64,000 nucleotides of DNA from Ampullimonas aquatilis (GCF_049675895.1 NZ_CP183834.1:1302001-1366000); one strand, 5' to 3'. Positions 51,479 through 59,539 are shown, counted from the first letter of the stretch. Translations and numbers: made by a program. Notes: a model not told the origin generated them from the sequence alone.

Positions 51479-51786
51479 GTCATATTGAAAAAGCGGGTGG
51501 TGGCGCGTTACCAGAAAATCACACGGAAATTGATCCTGCTACCGGCCAGCAAAAAGCTTATGTAGTTCTAACCGAGGCAGAGCGGGCAAAAGGTTTTGTT
51601 CGCCCAGTTAGAAAAACGTACCTACATAAAACATGTGGTGGCGTCACGACAATGAGTCAGGATATTGCTGAAACCTATGCGAGAGACCCAAAATTTTACA
51701 GCGGCACATTTTGCGTTGTATGTCGCACTCATTACCCGCTAAACCAGTTTGTTTGGGATGGTACTCATGAAGTGGTGGGATCATGA
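51475..51786 (+). CDS. Hypothetical phage protein with cysteine pairs
   Basis: 103 residues. RKTYLHKTCGGVTTMSQDIA and FYSGTFCVVCRTHYPLNQFV suggest a small zinc fold. Proteins with the 'FCxxCxxHxPLxxFxWDGT' ending are frequent in phage lysis regions; function unknown. Overlaps both neighbours. Confidence 0.65.
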   Translation: MSHIEKAGGGALPENHTEIDPATGQQKAYVVLTEAERAKGFVRPVRKTYLHKTCGGVTTMSQDIAETYARDPKFYSGTFCVVCRTHYPLNQFVWDGTHEVVGS

Positions 51787-52493
51787 AAAAGTTGATCCCC
51801 TGGTTTTTTGTGCTGTTCTACCTAGGCATGGTGTCGCTCATCATTGGATCTTGCACTGCTCGGGCTGCTGAATTGCCCGCCAATGCCAAAATTTATTTGC
51901 CGGTTTTAAACGGTGAGATCGGCCACTACTGGCCAGCCATGCCTATGCCTCAGTTATTGGCTGGGCAGGTGGAGCAGGAAAGTTGTATCAGCTTGACCCA
52001 CCCAAAGTGTTGGACGCCACGGGCCGAGCTGAAAACGGCTCGGGAATATGGGTTTGGGTTTGGCCAGATCACCATCACCAGCCGGTTTGATAATTTTAAG
52101 GCAGCGCGGGGGCTGGATGCCTCGCTTTCGGCATGGCAGTGGGAAGACCGCTACAACCCTCAATTCCAACTGCGAACGCTGGTGCTGACCAATTTGCGTA
52201 ACTATCGAGGCATTGCCGGTGCTGCTGGCCAGTCTGACCAGTTGGCCATGATGCTCAATTGCTACAACCAGGGCGCAGGGGCTCTGATCAAAAACCGCAA
52301 ACTTTGCCAAGCCACACAGGGCTGTGATCCATCACGCTGGTTTGGCAATGTGGAAACCACCAACTATGCCAGTGCCAAAAAACAGTCCGGTTATGGTCAA
52401 TCGTTTGCCGATATCGCCAGCCAATACCCGCGCCGGGTGTTTGGTCGAGCCAGCAAATATGCAGACCACTTTACCGGTCACGCGCAGCTTTAA
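51783..52493 (+). CDS. Endolysin, transglycosylase-like
   Basis: 236 residues. An N-terminal hydrophobic segment (PWFFVLFYLGMVSLIIGSC) acts as signal-anchor or signal peptide. The domain has a candidate catalytic Glu in GQVEQESCISL and lysozyme-like YGFGFGQITIT and LNCYNQGAGAL motifs of lytic transglycosylases. The N-terminal helix suggests sec-dependent (SAR-type) export without holin passage, or lipid anchoring at the Cys. Confidence 0.8.
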   Translation: MKKLIPWFFVLFYLGMVSLIIGSCTARAAELPANAKIYLPVLNGEIGHYWPAMPMPQLLAGQVEQESCISLTHPKCWTPRAELKTAREYGFGFGQITITSRFDNFKAARGLDASLSAWQWEDRYNPQFQLRTLVLTNLRNYRGIAGAAGQSDQLAMMLNCYNQGAGALIKNRKLCQATQGCDPSRWFGNVETTNYASAKKQSGYGQSFADIASQYPRRVFGRASKYADHFTGHAQL

Positions 52494-52695
52494 GGGCAAG
52501 GGATGTCGCGCGACGCAGTGGGATGGCAGGCCGTCCCGCCTGGTGTATGTCAATTCGGCTGGGGCGGGATTGCTCTATACCGGCACGACGTTTGAGCACA
52601 TTGCGCTTGGTGACTGGATTGTGGTTGAGCCAGATTGTTTCCCGCGTGTCATGTCGGATGCCCGGTTTAAGGTGTTTTATGAGGAGCGCCAATGA
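52459..52695 (+). CDS. Hypothetical phage protein
   Basis: 78 residues from MQTTLPVTRSFKGKGCRATQ, overlapping the endolysin end by 35 bp. C-terminal half (IALGDWIVVEPDCFPRVMSD) is a small beta domain seen beside phage lysis genes. Overlaps the Rz-like start. Not recognised. Confidence 0.58.
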   Translation: MQTTLPVTRSFKGKGCRATQWDGRPSRLVYVNSAGAGLLYTGTTFEHIALGDWIVVEPDCFPRVMSDARFKVFYEERQ

Positions 52696-53228
52696 ATAGT
52701 CTGATAGATCTGCGCCTGGCACTAACCACCGCGCTGGGCGGTTTTGTGTTGGGTTGTGCCATTGGCTGGTATTTGACCGCTGAATGGAAAGACGCGCATT
52801 GGGAAGCTAAGCTGGCCACAGCGGTGCACGAAAAAGATCAGCTGATCAGCCAGGCCAATGCCGACGTGGCTGAGGAAACCCGCAAGGTGTTGGCCAGGGA
52901 ACGTCAGTTGCAAACCGTTAAATCAGAGCTCGAAGGGAAACTGAATGAGGCAAATCGTCAAATCGATAAAACGCTCGCTGAAAAGCTTGCCCTTAATCAT
53001 CAGCTGCACGGCCTGCTGCACGACCCCGGCAAGGTTGCCCGTGGTGGCACCACAAACCCAGATACCTTTGCCGGCCAGTCTGCGGGAGACACCGCCTGCG
53101 GCAAACTTTCAGAGGAGGCTTCTGGATTTCTTCTCGCCCTCACAGCCGAGGCCGATCGAGCAGCCGAGTACGCCAACACCTGCCGCCAATGGGTCATCGA
53201 GCTGAGTGACAAGATGGCTGGTGAGTAG
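52692..53228 (+). CDS. Inner-membrane spanin (Rz-like)
   Basis: 178 residues: one N-terminal membrane helix (LTTALGGFVLGCAIGWYL) followed by a long periplasmic coiled coil (NADVAEETRKVLARERQLQT ... LEGKLNEANRQIDKTLAEKL). With the nested Rz1-like lipoprotein it would bridge and fuse inner and outer membranes at lysis. Confidence 0.85.
   Translation: MNSLIDLRLALTTALGGFVLGCAIGWYLTAEWKDAHWEAKLATAVHEKDQLISQANADVAEETRKVLARERQLQTVKSELEGKLNEANRQIDKTLAEKLALNHQLHGLLHDPGKVARGGTTNPDTFAGQSAGDTACGKLSEEASGFLLALTAEADRAAEYANTCRQWVIELSDKMAGE
52945..53205 (+). CDS. Outer-membrane spanin (Rz1-like), nested in Rz
   Basis: 86 residues in the +1 frame, wholly inside Rz. A basic, hydrophobic signal (KRSLKSLPLIISC) ends in a lipobox-like LIISC; the mature part is proline-rich (PLPASLRETPP, PSQPRPIEQPSTPTPAANG) as in Rz1. 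AGGG is upstream of the ATG. Confidence 0.8.
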   Translation: MRQIVKSIKRSLKSLPLIISCTACCTTPARLPVVAPQTQIPLPASLRETPPAANFQRRLLDFFSPSQPRPIEQPSTPTPAANGSSS

Positions 53229-53238
53229 GTGGCGTTAT

Positions 53239-53628
53239 TTATTTATAGGTGATGCTGACCGTCAGCCCGATGTTTCGCAGTGCTTTTGCGATGCGAAACA
53301 CCATTGCCGCATGATAAGTGACTGGCAGCGGGCGCATTTCCGGCCGGGCACTCCAAAGATCAATATTTTCGCGATAACGGTACAGCTCAATATCCACGGG
53401 CTCGCCGTTTTCATCGGATACATCAACATAGGCGTCCACTGTTTCAACCACAACTCGATCTATTTGAGCGTCAAGGCGCTGCAACATCTCTACAACATCA
53501 GCGGGTGGCTCGCTTCGGCCTGACTCCCAATATTGGCAGGTGCGGATTCCTACGCCAGCTTGTTCGGCTACCCAATTCAGGGTCAGTCCGAGGGCTTCAC
53601 GAAGGGTTTTAAATTCGGCTGGATTCAT
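53239..53628 (-). CDS. HTH regulator of Aca2/DUF1870 type
   Basis: 129 residues from MNPAEFKTLREALGLTLNWV. The HTH with the distinctive R-T-x-Q-Y-W-E-S-G signature (VGIRTCQYWESGRSEPPADV) and the alpha/beta C-terminal half are those of Aca2, the autorepressor of anti-CRISPR operons. It faces the late genes at the prophage right end, downstream of two small unknown genes in the same direction. A start at 53673 is possible but has no support. Confidence 0.72.
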   Translation of the reverse strand: MNPAEFKTLREALGLTLNWVAEQAGVGIRTCQYWESGRSEPPADVVEMLQRLDAQIDRVVVETVDAYVDVSDENGEPVDIELYRYRENIDLWSARPEMRPLPVTYHAAMVFRIAKALRNIGLTVSITYK

Positions 53629-53688
53629 GTTACGATTGTGCCTGTCGTTTTGCTTTGTTTTGTCAGAGCGCATATCCCGAACGATTAA

Positions 53689-53713
53689 AGGCCCCGATTA
53701 TTCGGGGCTTTTT
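53689..53713 (+). terminator. Terminator at the end of the late operon
   Basis: GCCCCGA/TCGGGGC hairpin (53691-53708) followed by TTTTT on the plus strand. The minus-strand side has only CTTT, so leftward transcription of the Aca2-like gene from the genes upstream may read through. Confidence 0.8.
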
Positions 53714-54108
53714 CATTTGGATGATGACTCCGCCCACCTTGCGCGGCTTTGATGAGTATCTTCAAGCCGTTCAGTTTTTAACCAATCTGTATAAGCAGAT
53801 TGGTTAAACGGTACCCATACAAGCCTTGTTCGCGCTGGTATTTGTGCTGTTAGTTGAGCTACTTTTTTCTGGTAATCTTCAATCGGCATGGGTTCCAGCA
53901 TGTCAGCGGGATTGGCGTACTGGATGACAGCTACATCGCAAACATCAAGCCGATCCATTTCATCGGTCGGCAGCGATTGAGATCCTGCTGAAAATACTGG
54001 TTTGGGTTGTCCCAACCGCATCATGGCCCAGCCGATGGCTACTTCGGATGAGGGTTGACCATCATCCCGATGACCTGGGCCGATCTTTATTCCAAGTCGA
54101 TATTTCAT
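53713..54108 (-). CDS. Unknown small protein, candidate anti-defence gene
   Basis: 131 residues, MKYRLGIKIGPGHRDDGQPS ... acidic-polar with a Rossmann-like strand (VCDVAVIQYANPADMLEP) and a C-terminal ARTRLVWVPFNQSAYTDWLK. TAATG overlap with the 65-residue gene upstream. No family recognised. Linked to the Aca2-type regulator, so an anti-CRISPR or other anti-defence role is possible by association only. Confidence 0.6.
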   Translation of the reverse strand: MKYRLGIKIGPGHRDDGQPSSEVAIGWAMMRLGQPKPVFSAGSQSLPTDEMDRLDVCDVAVIQYANPADMLEPMPIEDYQKKVAQLTAQIPARTRLVWVPFNQSAYTDWLKTERLEDTHQSRARWAESSSK

Positions 54109-54305
54109 TAGTGGAAACTCTTCATGTTGGCAAATGGAGCATCAAAAGTGCGAGTTTCGCCTCGACCTTTGCCACTAGCGTCGTGTATGCTGAGAGAAAC
54201 TGTTTTGAAATTACGTTTGATGGCTGTAGCTACTGTGATGTGGCCATTAAAAACAACTTGTTTGCCGTCTTGAGTGTATGCGTATGTTTTGCGGATATAG
54301 CTCAT
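54108..54305 (-). CDS. Unknown small protein, candidate anti-defence gene
   Basis: 65 residues from MSYIRKTYAYTQDGKQVVFN. The second ATG (54305) is the start, since AGGAG lies 6 bases before it, while the first ATG abuts that site. Beta-rich and basic (GHITVATAIKRNFKTVSLSI). First gene behind the palindromic operator. No family recognised. Confidence 0.6.
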   Translation of the reverse strand: MSYIRKTYAYTQDGKQVVFNGHITVATAIKRNFKTVSLSIHDASGKGRGETRTFDAPFANMKSFH

Positions 54306-54353
54306 TTTCATCTCCTAAAGATTGGCTCGCGTTATTGCGATTCCATGGGTGTA

Positions 54354-54382
54354 ATTCTGTTCGTATTTTACGAACAAAGCAA
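54354..54382 (-). promoter_or_regulatory. Promoter with palindromic operator for the Aca2-like operon
   Basis: Perfect inverted repeat GTTCGTATTTTACGAAC (54359-54375; 7-bp arms, 3-bp centre). On the minus strand TTGCTT (54377-54382), 17 bp, CAGAAT (54354-54359) encloses it, so a protein on the palindrome would block the promoter of the two small genes. Autoregulation by the Aca2-like protein is inferred. Confidence 0.65.
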
Positions 54383-54444
54383 CAATTATTTTTAATAATT
54401 GAACAACAATGTGATTAATTTCACCTGATTCATTCTGGTTCAAT

Positions 54445-54461
54445 CTGGTTCAATGAACCAG
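54445..54461. repeat. 17-bp palindrome near attR
   Basis: CTGGTTCAATGAACCAG, perfect arms around a central A, inside a longer imperfect repeat (54432-54464) with ATTCTGGTTCA at one end and TGAACCAGAAT at the other. No T-run follows, so it is more likely a protein site than a terminator. It is about 95 bp from attR. Confidence 0.7.
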
Positions 54462-54473
54462 AATGTCGGGGCG

Positions 54474-54554
54474 TTATATTGACGCCTGGCGCCCACGTAG
54501 GCGCTTCAGAGAGAATTGACGGGTGAGTGTAATGGTGGGGATGTCCGCGCCTTG
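54474..54554 (-). other. Alternative integrase 3' coding end (attP side)
   Basis: Read on the minus strand from the attR core, this stretch continues the integrase frame for 26 codons, QGADIPTITL and onward through a basic RQFSLKRLRGRQ to a TAA at 54474-54476. It is separated from the integrase body by integration and rejoins it only in the excised circle. The region has no other gene. Confidence 0.75.
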
Positions 54555-54570
54555 CCCTGGGGACGCCAGC
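54555..54570 (+). repeat. attR core (16 bp)
   Basis: Identical to 14809-14824; the displaced 3' end of the host tRNA-Glu. Confidence 0.93.
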
Positions 54571-54573
54571 TTG

Positions 54574-54603
54574 AAAGGCAGATTCTTTGAATCTGCCTTT
54601 TTT
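54574..54603 (+). terminator. Original tRNA-Glu terminator, displaced by the prophage
   Basis: Arms AAAGGCAGATTC (54574-54585) and GAATCTGCCTTT (54589-54600), loop TTT, then Ts. It lies 3 bp past attR, where it would directly follow tRNA-Glu in the uninfected chromosome. From here to 54742 no gene is visible. Confidence 0.85.
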
Positions 54604-54742
54604 CTTTTGTGGAATGCCATTTCGAGAAATTCTAAATTTGAATGGCAAAATTCATATTTGATGATCTGGTTTTTGCCATCTCGATATAGAGTGAATCAAA
54701 TAATGATTTAACTAGAGAAGCAATTTAACCAGCGAGAGAAAT

Positions 54743-54778
54743 ATAAAAGCCAAACTCTCTAGTGAGTTTGGCTTTTAT
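54743..54778. terminator. Terminator of the glycosidase-like gene
   Basis: ATAAAAGCCAAACTC (54743-54757) pairs with GAGTTTGGCTTTTAT (54764-54778), usable on both strands; it ends the leftward gene at 54802. Confidence 0.85.
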
Positions 54779-54801
54779 ATTTTTAAAACGTGATTCGATG
54801 A

Positions 54802-56037
54802 TCAGGGTAAGCTTACCCAGCTGTCATAGAGTGATTTTCCACTATTCACTGTTTTAGGCTTCATGTCAAAGGTCAGTGTGCCAAATGAGTTTTCACCATC
54901 CCAATAAGCGGTACCTTTGTCATTCCATTCATAAAAATTCCAAAAATTGATTTTTGAATTACTCGCCCAACTTTTTGCAATATCGACCATGATATCTCGT
55001 TGCATATCATTGTTGTAAACGGTGGCACCACCATATTCACCTGCAGTACCTGTGGTAATGCCAACTTCAGTAATTACATATTGAGCATTGGGCCAGACTT
55101 TATCAATGATGGCAGACAGGGTATTGAATTTTCCAATAATGCCAGAGGCTGATCGGTTCAGGTGATCATAAATATGCAGGTTAGGTCCAGCCCATTTAGC
55201 TTTGACAGTATTGTTTGAGTTGTTATAGAGGTCGACCATGAACTGCGCACCCTGGGTGAGACTGACTGCAGAGTTTTCCACGGTTGATGAAGGATAAATG
55301 GGGAGTGCAGGTGCTGCTGCTGCGACTTGTGGGACCACGATATTCATCAAGCGGGCATAGGCAATACCACTATTTGGGCTGTTGGGATTGTTGGGATCCC
55401 AGGTGCCATGTAATTGATATTCATTGCCCATTTCCATCGCATCAATTTGCCCGGCATATTTTGCCAGAGTGTATTTCACACCACGTGGGCCATTCATGAT
55501 TTGATCAGCGACTTCATTGCGTTGATTGGCATCGTTAGCCAGATTGCCATAATTATCAAAACCCCAGCCAATCACAAACAATATCTTGCCTCCACCTTGC
55601 CGAAAGGTTTGCATAAAGGCCAGCAGCGCATTATCTTCTGCCTGATTAGTGCCCCAGCCTGCATCACGAAACACGCGTGCCCATTTCACACCAGCTGCCA
55701 ACATGCTTTTGGCTGCCGCCATGTTTAGGTTGGTATTGACGCCAGTATAGTTATAGTAGTCATGATAGTTGTAACCCAGCTTGGTATGAAGTGCCGAGGT
55801 GTTGTTACTTGCTGAGGCGCTTTTGGCTGAATTATTGGTTGTTGAACTTTGAGTTGTGGTACTGGCAGTTTGTGTACTGGTTTGATCAGTGGTTGTGATC
55901 GTCGTCGGTGAAGCTGTTTTGACACCGGTTGTTGAATCACTGCCGGTTGCCGACGTATCTGTACCGCCACCACCGCCACAACCATACAAACTGGCAAGAA
56001 TTGTTACCCCAATGATGCTTTGTTTTAATGTGTTCAT
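54802..56037 (-). CDS. Glycoside hydrolase-like lipoprotein
   Basis: 411 residues. Lipoprotein signal (IIGVTILASLYGC, lipobox LYGC), a glycine run and a 60-residue Thr/Ser linker (TASPTTITTTDQTSTQTAST), then a TIM-barrel-like domain: VKWARVFRDAGW, acid/base-type DAMEMGNEY (about 210) and nucleophile-type VITEVGIT (about 328), the GNE...E pattern of clan GH-A enzymes. Probably a surface polysaccharide hydrolase; substrate unknown. GAGGG precedes the ATG at 56037. Confidence 0.75.
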   Translation of the reverse strand: MNTLKQSIIGVTILASLYGCGGGGGTDTSATGSDSTTGVKTASPTTITTTDQTSTQTASTTTQSSTTNNSAKSASASNNTSALHTKLGYNYHDYYNYTGVNTNLNMAAAKSMLAAGVKWARVFRDAGWGTNQAEDNALLAFMQTFRQGGGKILFVIGWGFDNYGNLANDANQRNEVADQIMNGPRGVKYTLAKYAGQIDAMEMGNEYQLHGTWDPNNPNSPNSGIAYARLMNIVVPQVAAAAPALPIYPSSTVENSAVSLTQGAQFMVDLYNNSNNTVKAKWAGPNLHIYDHLNRSASGIIGKFNTLSAIIDKVWPNAQYVITEVGITTGTAGEYGGATVYNNDMQRDIMVDIAKSWASNSKINFWNFYEWNDKGTAYWDGENSFGTLTFDMKPKTVNSGKSLYDSWVSLP

Positions 56038-56503
56038 ATAAGCAATCCCTCTTTGCAATCTACTGTAGGTTGCATCCTACGGAAGAAGATTGGCAGAGGA
56101 AGTAAGGGTTGGTAACGTCAAGTAACCCTTGACTGATGCTTGCTTGAGCAACTTGTAACGAAGGCCTGAAACAAGACTTTATGGCACTTAATACATGACT
56201 GAATGGTCATGTTGAGCTATATGGTCGGATGGGAGATGATTGATGTTGCGATGCAAAAAATTGACTGACTGAGGTTTGTTACAAATTACGGGTAATGGAC
56301 TTAATTGAAAAGTGTTGTAAACAACATAAACTCACGTTTGACAGACAATGTTACATTCTCGTAGCGTGATAAAGCCTGATAAAGGTGTTTTGATCGAAAT
56401 TAGTGATGTGACTAAGTTGGCAAAAACTGCTCGTCAAGACGCTTTCTGGCAGGTTTTGACGAGTTGCTAGCATAACTCAATGAATTTGTATCCAAGGAAT
56501 AGA
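56038..56503. other. Intergenic region: glycosidase promoter and phaZ terminator
   Basis: 466 bp without a gene. Its left part must hold the leftward promoter of the lipoprotein gene. At 56422-56466 a long hairpin (on the minus strand, ACTCGTCAAAACC pairs near TCTTGACGAG, then TTTTT) is a terminator for the depolymerase gene. Nothing else is clear. Confidence 0.6.
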
Positions 56504-57730
56504 TCAGGTTTGGTGGGAGAAAACAAAATCGCGCAAAATCGGATAAATTTCATTGTCCCAGCGACGACCATTGAATACGCCATAGTGGCCTGCGCCAGTC
56601 TGAACATGATGCTGTTTCATGTAGGGACGAATGCTGCTGCACATATCGTGCGCAGAAACCGTCTGACCAATCGAGCAGATATCGTCCTTTTCGCCTTCGA
56701 TGGTAAGTAGTGCCGTGCGTTTGATCGCAGCAGGACTAACCGGGTTGCCTTCATAACAAAGCTTGCCCAAGGGTAAGGCATGTTCCTGAAAAACCGTGGC
56801 GACGGTTTCAATGAAAAATTCGGCCGGTAAATCCGACATTGCAAAATACTCTTCGTAAAAGTCCTTGATTGCTTTGGATTTATCGTGTTCGCCATTGGCA
56901 TGATGGGTCGCCATGTCCTTGAAGGATTGCACATGGCGCTCCAGATTCATGCTCATGAACGCACTCAGTTGTACAAAGCCAGGATAAACCCGCCGAAATG
57001 CGCCGGCATAGCGGAGGGGTACAGTGGCAATCATGTTTTTTTCAAACCATTCAATCGGTTTGCTTTTGGCCAAATGATTGACCGCAGTGGGATTGATACG
57101 GGTATCGAGCGGGCCTGCCATCAAGGTCATGCTGGCAGGTTGAGCCGGATGATTGCGTTCCGCCATGACGGACACGGCCGCCAAGGTGGCAACGGTGGGT
57201 TGGCAAACTGCGACCACATGGCTGCCGGGGCCAATGGCGGCGAGATGGTCAATCACATGACGGGTGTAGGCGTCCAGATCAAAACGGCCTTCCCATAAGG
57301 GAATATCGCGGGCATTGTGCCAGTCGGTCACATACACATCATGATCGCGCAGCAAAGTCTTGATCGTGCCTCGCAATAGGGTGGCAAAGTGACCAGACAT
57401 GGGGGCGACCAGCAATACTTTGGGCTGACCTTGGACACCTTCCTTGGCAAAGCGCAATAAAGAACAGAAGGCAGTGCGATGAATGACTTCTTCATGAATC
57501 TTGATCCGCTCTTCACCGGATTTAATAAACGGAATATTAAAAGGAGGGCGCTTGTGACTGAGTCGAGTGCGGGAATAGGAGTCCAGCGAGCCAGTCAGCT
57601 TATTTAACCAGGGTAAATCAAATTGGGGATGTTTAAACCAGGGGGATTCAAGAAGGGCGGCACTTTGTTGCGCCAGTAACTTGAACGGATCGGTGAGGTC
57701 GGCCAAGGTCTGGTAAGCCTGATAAATCAT
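56504..57730 (-). CDS. phaZ: Intracellular polyhydroxyalkanoate depolymerase
   Basis: 408 residues. The lipase-box equivalent VVAVCQPT carries the cysteine nucleophile typical of PhaZ1-type intracellular PHB depolymerases. VLLVAPMSGHFATLLRGTIK and DWHNARDIPLWEGRFDLDAY are family hallmarks, and the C-terminal His lies in GAGHYGVFNGRRW. It mobilises stored PHB granules. AGGA six bases before the ATG at 57730. Confidence 0.93.
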   Translation of the reverse strand: MIYQAYQTLADLTDPFKLLAQQSAALLESPWFKHPQFDLPWLNKLTGSLDSYSRTRLSHKRPPFNIPFIKSGEERIKIHEEVIHRTAFCSLLRFAKEGVQGQPKVLLVAPMSGHFATLLRGTIKTLLRDHDVYVTDWHNARDIPLWEGRFDLDAYTRHVIDHLAAIGPGSHVVAVCQPTVATLAAVSVMAERNHPAQPASMTLMAGPLDTRINPTAVNHLAKSKPIEWFEKNMIATVPLRYAGAFRRVYPGFVQLSAFMSMNLERHVQSFKDMATHHANGEHDKSKAIKDFYEEYFAMSDLPAEFFIETVATVFQEHALPLGKLCYEGNPVSPAAIKRTALLTIEGEKDDICSIGQTVSAHDMCSSIRPYMKQHHVQTGAGHYGVFNGRRWDNEIYPILRDFVFSHQT

Positions 57731-57945
57731 AGGATGTCCTGTCAAGAGCAGTGAACTTTATTTTGAGTCAATCTCGAATTACCTTGTTGACTGTCATTCA
57801 GCAACATGTATGCCCAAATAAAAATTGAATTGTTAAAGATGGCATAACGCTTGCTGAATGACTGTACCCAAACAAAGATTTTGCCTGCCTGCAAGCTTGA
57901 TTTTGCGGTTTTGCAACGAGGTATTTACAACGATCGGAGGCCAGA

Positions 57946-58602
57946 ATGACCAAGACGACGCTTACCATCAGCAGCAAGAATTATTCATCCTGGTCTTTGC
58001 GCGGCTGGTTGCTGGCGCGCTTTTCAGGCCTGCCTTTCAAAGAGGAGCAGCTAGCTGCTGATGATCCTTCGGCGCGTGCGGAAATTCTATTGCTGTCTTC
58101 TTCCATGCTGGTGCCGTGTTTGCGTCATCAGGATGTGACAGTATGGGATACGCTGGCGATTGCCGAATACCTCAATGAGGTGCGCCCCAAAGCTGAACTG
58201 CTGCCCTCCAATCGTGCAGCGCGTGCCCATTGTCGTGCTATTTGTGGCGAAATTCATTCCGGATTCAGTGCCTTGCGCTCTGCCTTGCCGATGAACCTGA
58301 AAGGTCATTTCCCCAACTTTAAAATCTGGGCCAGGGCGCAGTCTGATATTGAACGCATCACCACCATCTGGCGTGATTGTCTGGCCATTTATGGTGGGCC
58401 GTATCTGTTTGGCAGCAAGCCGTGCATGGCGGACGCGATGTACGCGCCCGTGGTCACGCGTTTTCTTACCTACGATGTCAAGCTGGATGCAATCTGCCAG
58501 ACTTATTGCGCCACCATCATGGCCCTACCGGATATGCAGGAGTGGGTCGCCGCAGCGCTCGAAGAGCCTGAAGATATGGATGAGCTGGATGTCGAATTCT
58601 AA
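57946..58602 (+). CDS. Glutathione S-transferase family protein
   Basis: 218 residues. Thioredoxin-like N-domain (LTISSKNYSSWSLRGWLLAR with the candidate glutathione-activating Ser, VPCLRHQDVTVWDTLAIAEY) and an all-helical C-domain (FGSKPCMADAMYAPVVTRFL). Substrate unknown. GGAGG before the ATG. Confidence 0.88.
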   Translation: MTKTTLTISSKNYSSWSLRGWLLARFSGLPFKEEQLAADDPSARAEILLLSSSMLVPCLRHQDVTVWDTLAIAEYLNEVRPKAELLPSNRAARAHCRAICGEIHSGFSALRSALPMNLKGHFPNFKIWARAQSDIERITTIWRDCLAIYGGPYLFGSKPCMADAMYAPVVTRFLTYDVKLDAICQTYCATIMALPDMQEWVAAALEEPEDMDELDVEF

Positions 58603-58811
58603 AGTATTGCGGTAAAGCCAGCTTGTGTGCTGCTCCTGATTTGATAAATACTCCTTATAGGTATTTTAAATTAACCTTTATTAATGCACTGTATGGGTTA
58701 AATATGGCTTATACAGATTGGGAGTATGTCTGTTTTTGAGTGTTCTGGTGCATGACTGGCCAGTAAATGCACCGGGCAATGAAACCTGCCAAAGATGGCC
58801 GATTTGATGAC

Positions 58812-59531
58812 TCATGACCATTCCACCGCAGCTGAAAACAGATAGCCTGCACCGTAAATGGTGCGGATCAGTTTGGGTTGGGTTTCATCATGTTCCAGCT
58901 TGCGACGCAGCCTCGAAATGCGCACATCAATACTGCGATCTTGTGGTGCAATATCTTCATCACCTTGCAAATGCTCACGCGTCAAAATGCGATTGGGGCG
59001 TTGTAAAAATACCAGCAAGACGGCGGCTTCGGCATTACTCAATGGCCATTCCTTGCCAGCGCTATCTTTGAGTGATTGCCGCTGCAGATCAAACTCCCAA
59101 CCCGCAAAACGTGCCAGCAAATATTCTGGTGTGCGCACTGGTTTGCTGGTGCGCGCATAGCGCCGCAGGATGCTGCCAACTCTTGCCACCAGCTCGCGCG
59201 GCTCAAACGGTTTCATCACATAATCATCGGCACCCAGCTCCAGTCCGGTGACCCGGTCATCCAGATAACCACGACCACTCAAAATTAGCACGCCGCAGTC
59301 GTAGTCGGTCTGCAGACTGTGCACAATCTCCATGCCTTCGGCATCGGGTAGCCCCAGGTCGACAATGCACAGGTCGGGCACGCGCTGCATCAGTGCTTCA
59401 AACAAGGCATGTGCCGTGGGGCAGGCGAGTACCTCGTAGCCCTGCTCGCGCAATACCCGCACGACGATTTGTGCGACATCCGGGTCGTCTTCAATGACAA
59501 AGATGGCGGCGGGTACTTGGCTGGTCATCAT
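58812..59531 (-). CDS. OmpR-family response regulator
   Basis: 239 residues. Receiver: IEDDPDVAQ, phospho-acceptor in CIVDLGLPD, Thr/Ser and KPF (YVMKPFEPREL). C-terminal winged helix (LSNAEAAVLLVFLQRPNRIL, RIRTIYGAGYLF-like end). It begins 8 bp after the sensor kinase gene, so the two form an operon and probably a pair. Confidence 0.92.
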   Translation of the reverse strand: MMTSQVPAAIFVIEDDPDVAQIVVRVLREQGYEVLACPTAHALFEALMQRVPDLCIVDLGLPDAEGMEIVHSLQTDYDCGVLILSGRGYLDDRVTGLELGADDYVMKPFEPRELVARVGSILRRYARTSKPVRTPEYLLARFAGWEFDLQRQSLKDSAGKEWPLSNAEAAVLLVFLQRPNRILTREHLQGDEDIAPQDRSIDVRISRLRRKLEHDETQPKLIRTIYGAGYLFSAAVEWS

Positions 59532-59539
59532 GTTCTTGT

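Larger units (their letters stand above)
14809..54570. mobile_element. Complete prophage, HK97-type head with Mu-type contractile tail
   Basis: The element is bounded by identical 16-bp repeats ccctggggacgccagc at 14809-14824 and 54555-54570, the first being the 3' end of tRNA-Glu. It contains an integrase, immunity region, replication genes, full head and contractile-tail modules, and lysis genes in normal order, with only one gene that looks broken (34351-34931). Unit length is about 39.75 kb. It therefore looks inducible. Confidence 0.96.

Noticed and set aside
54523..54711. Small ORFs around attR
   Set aside because: They cross the attachment core and the displaced terminator hairpin, and none has a ribosome site or protein-like composition.
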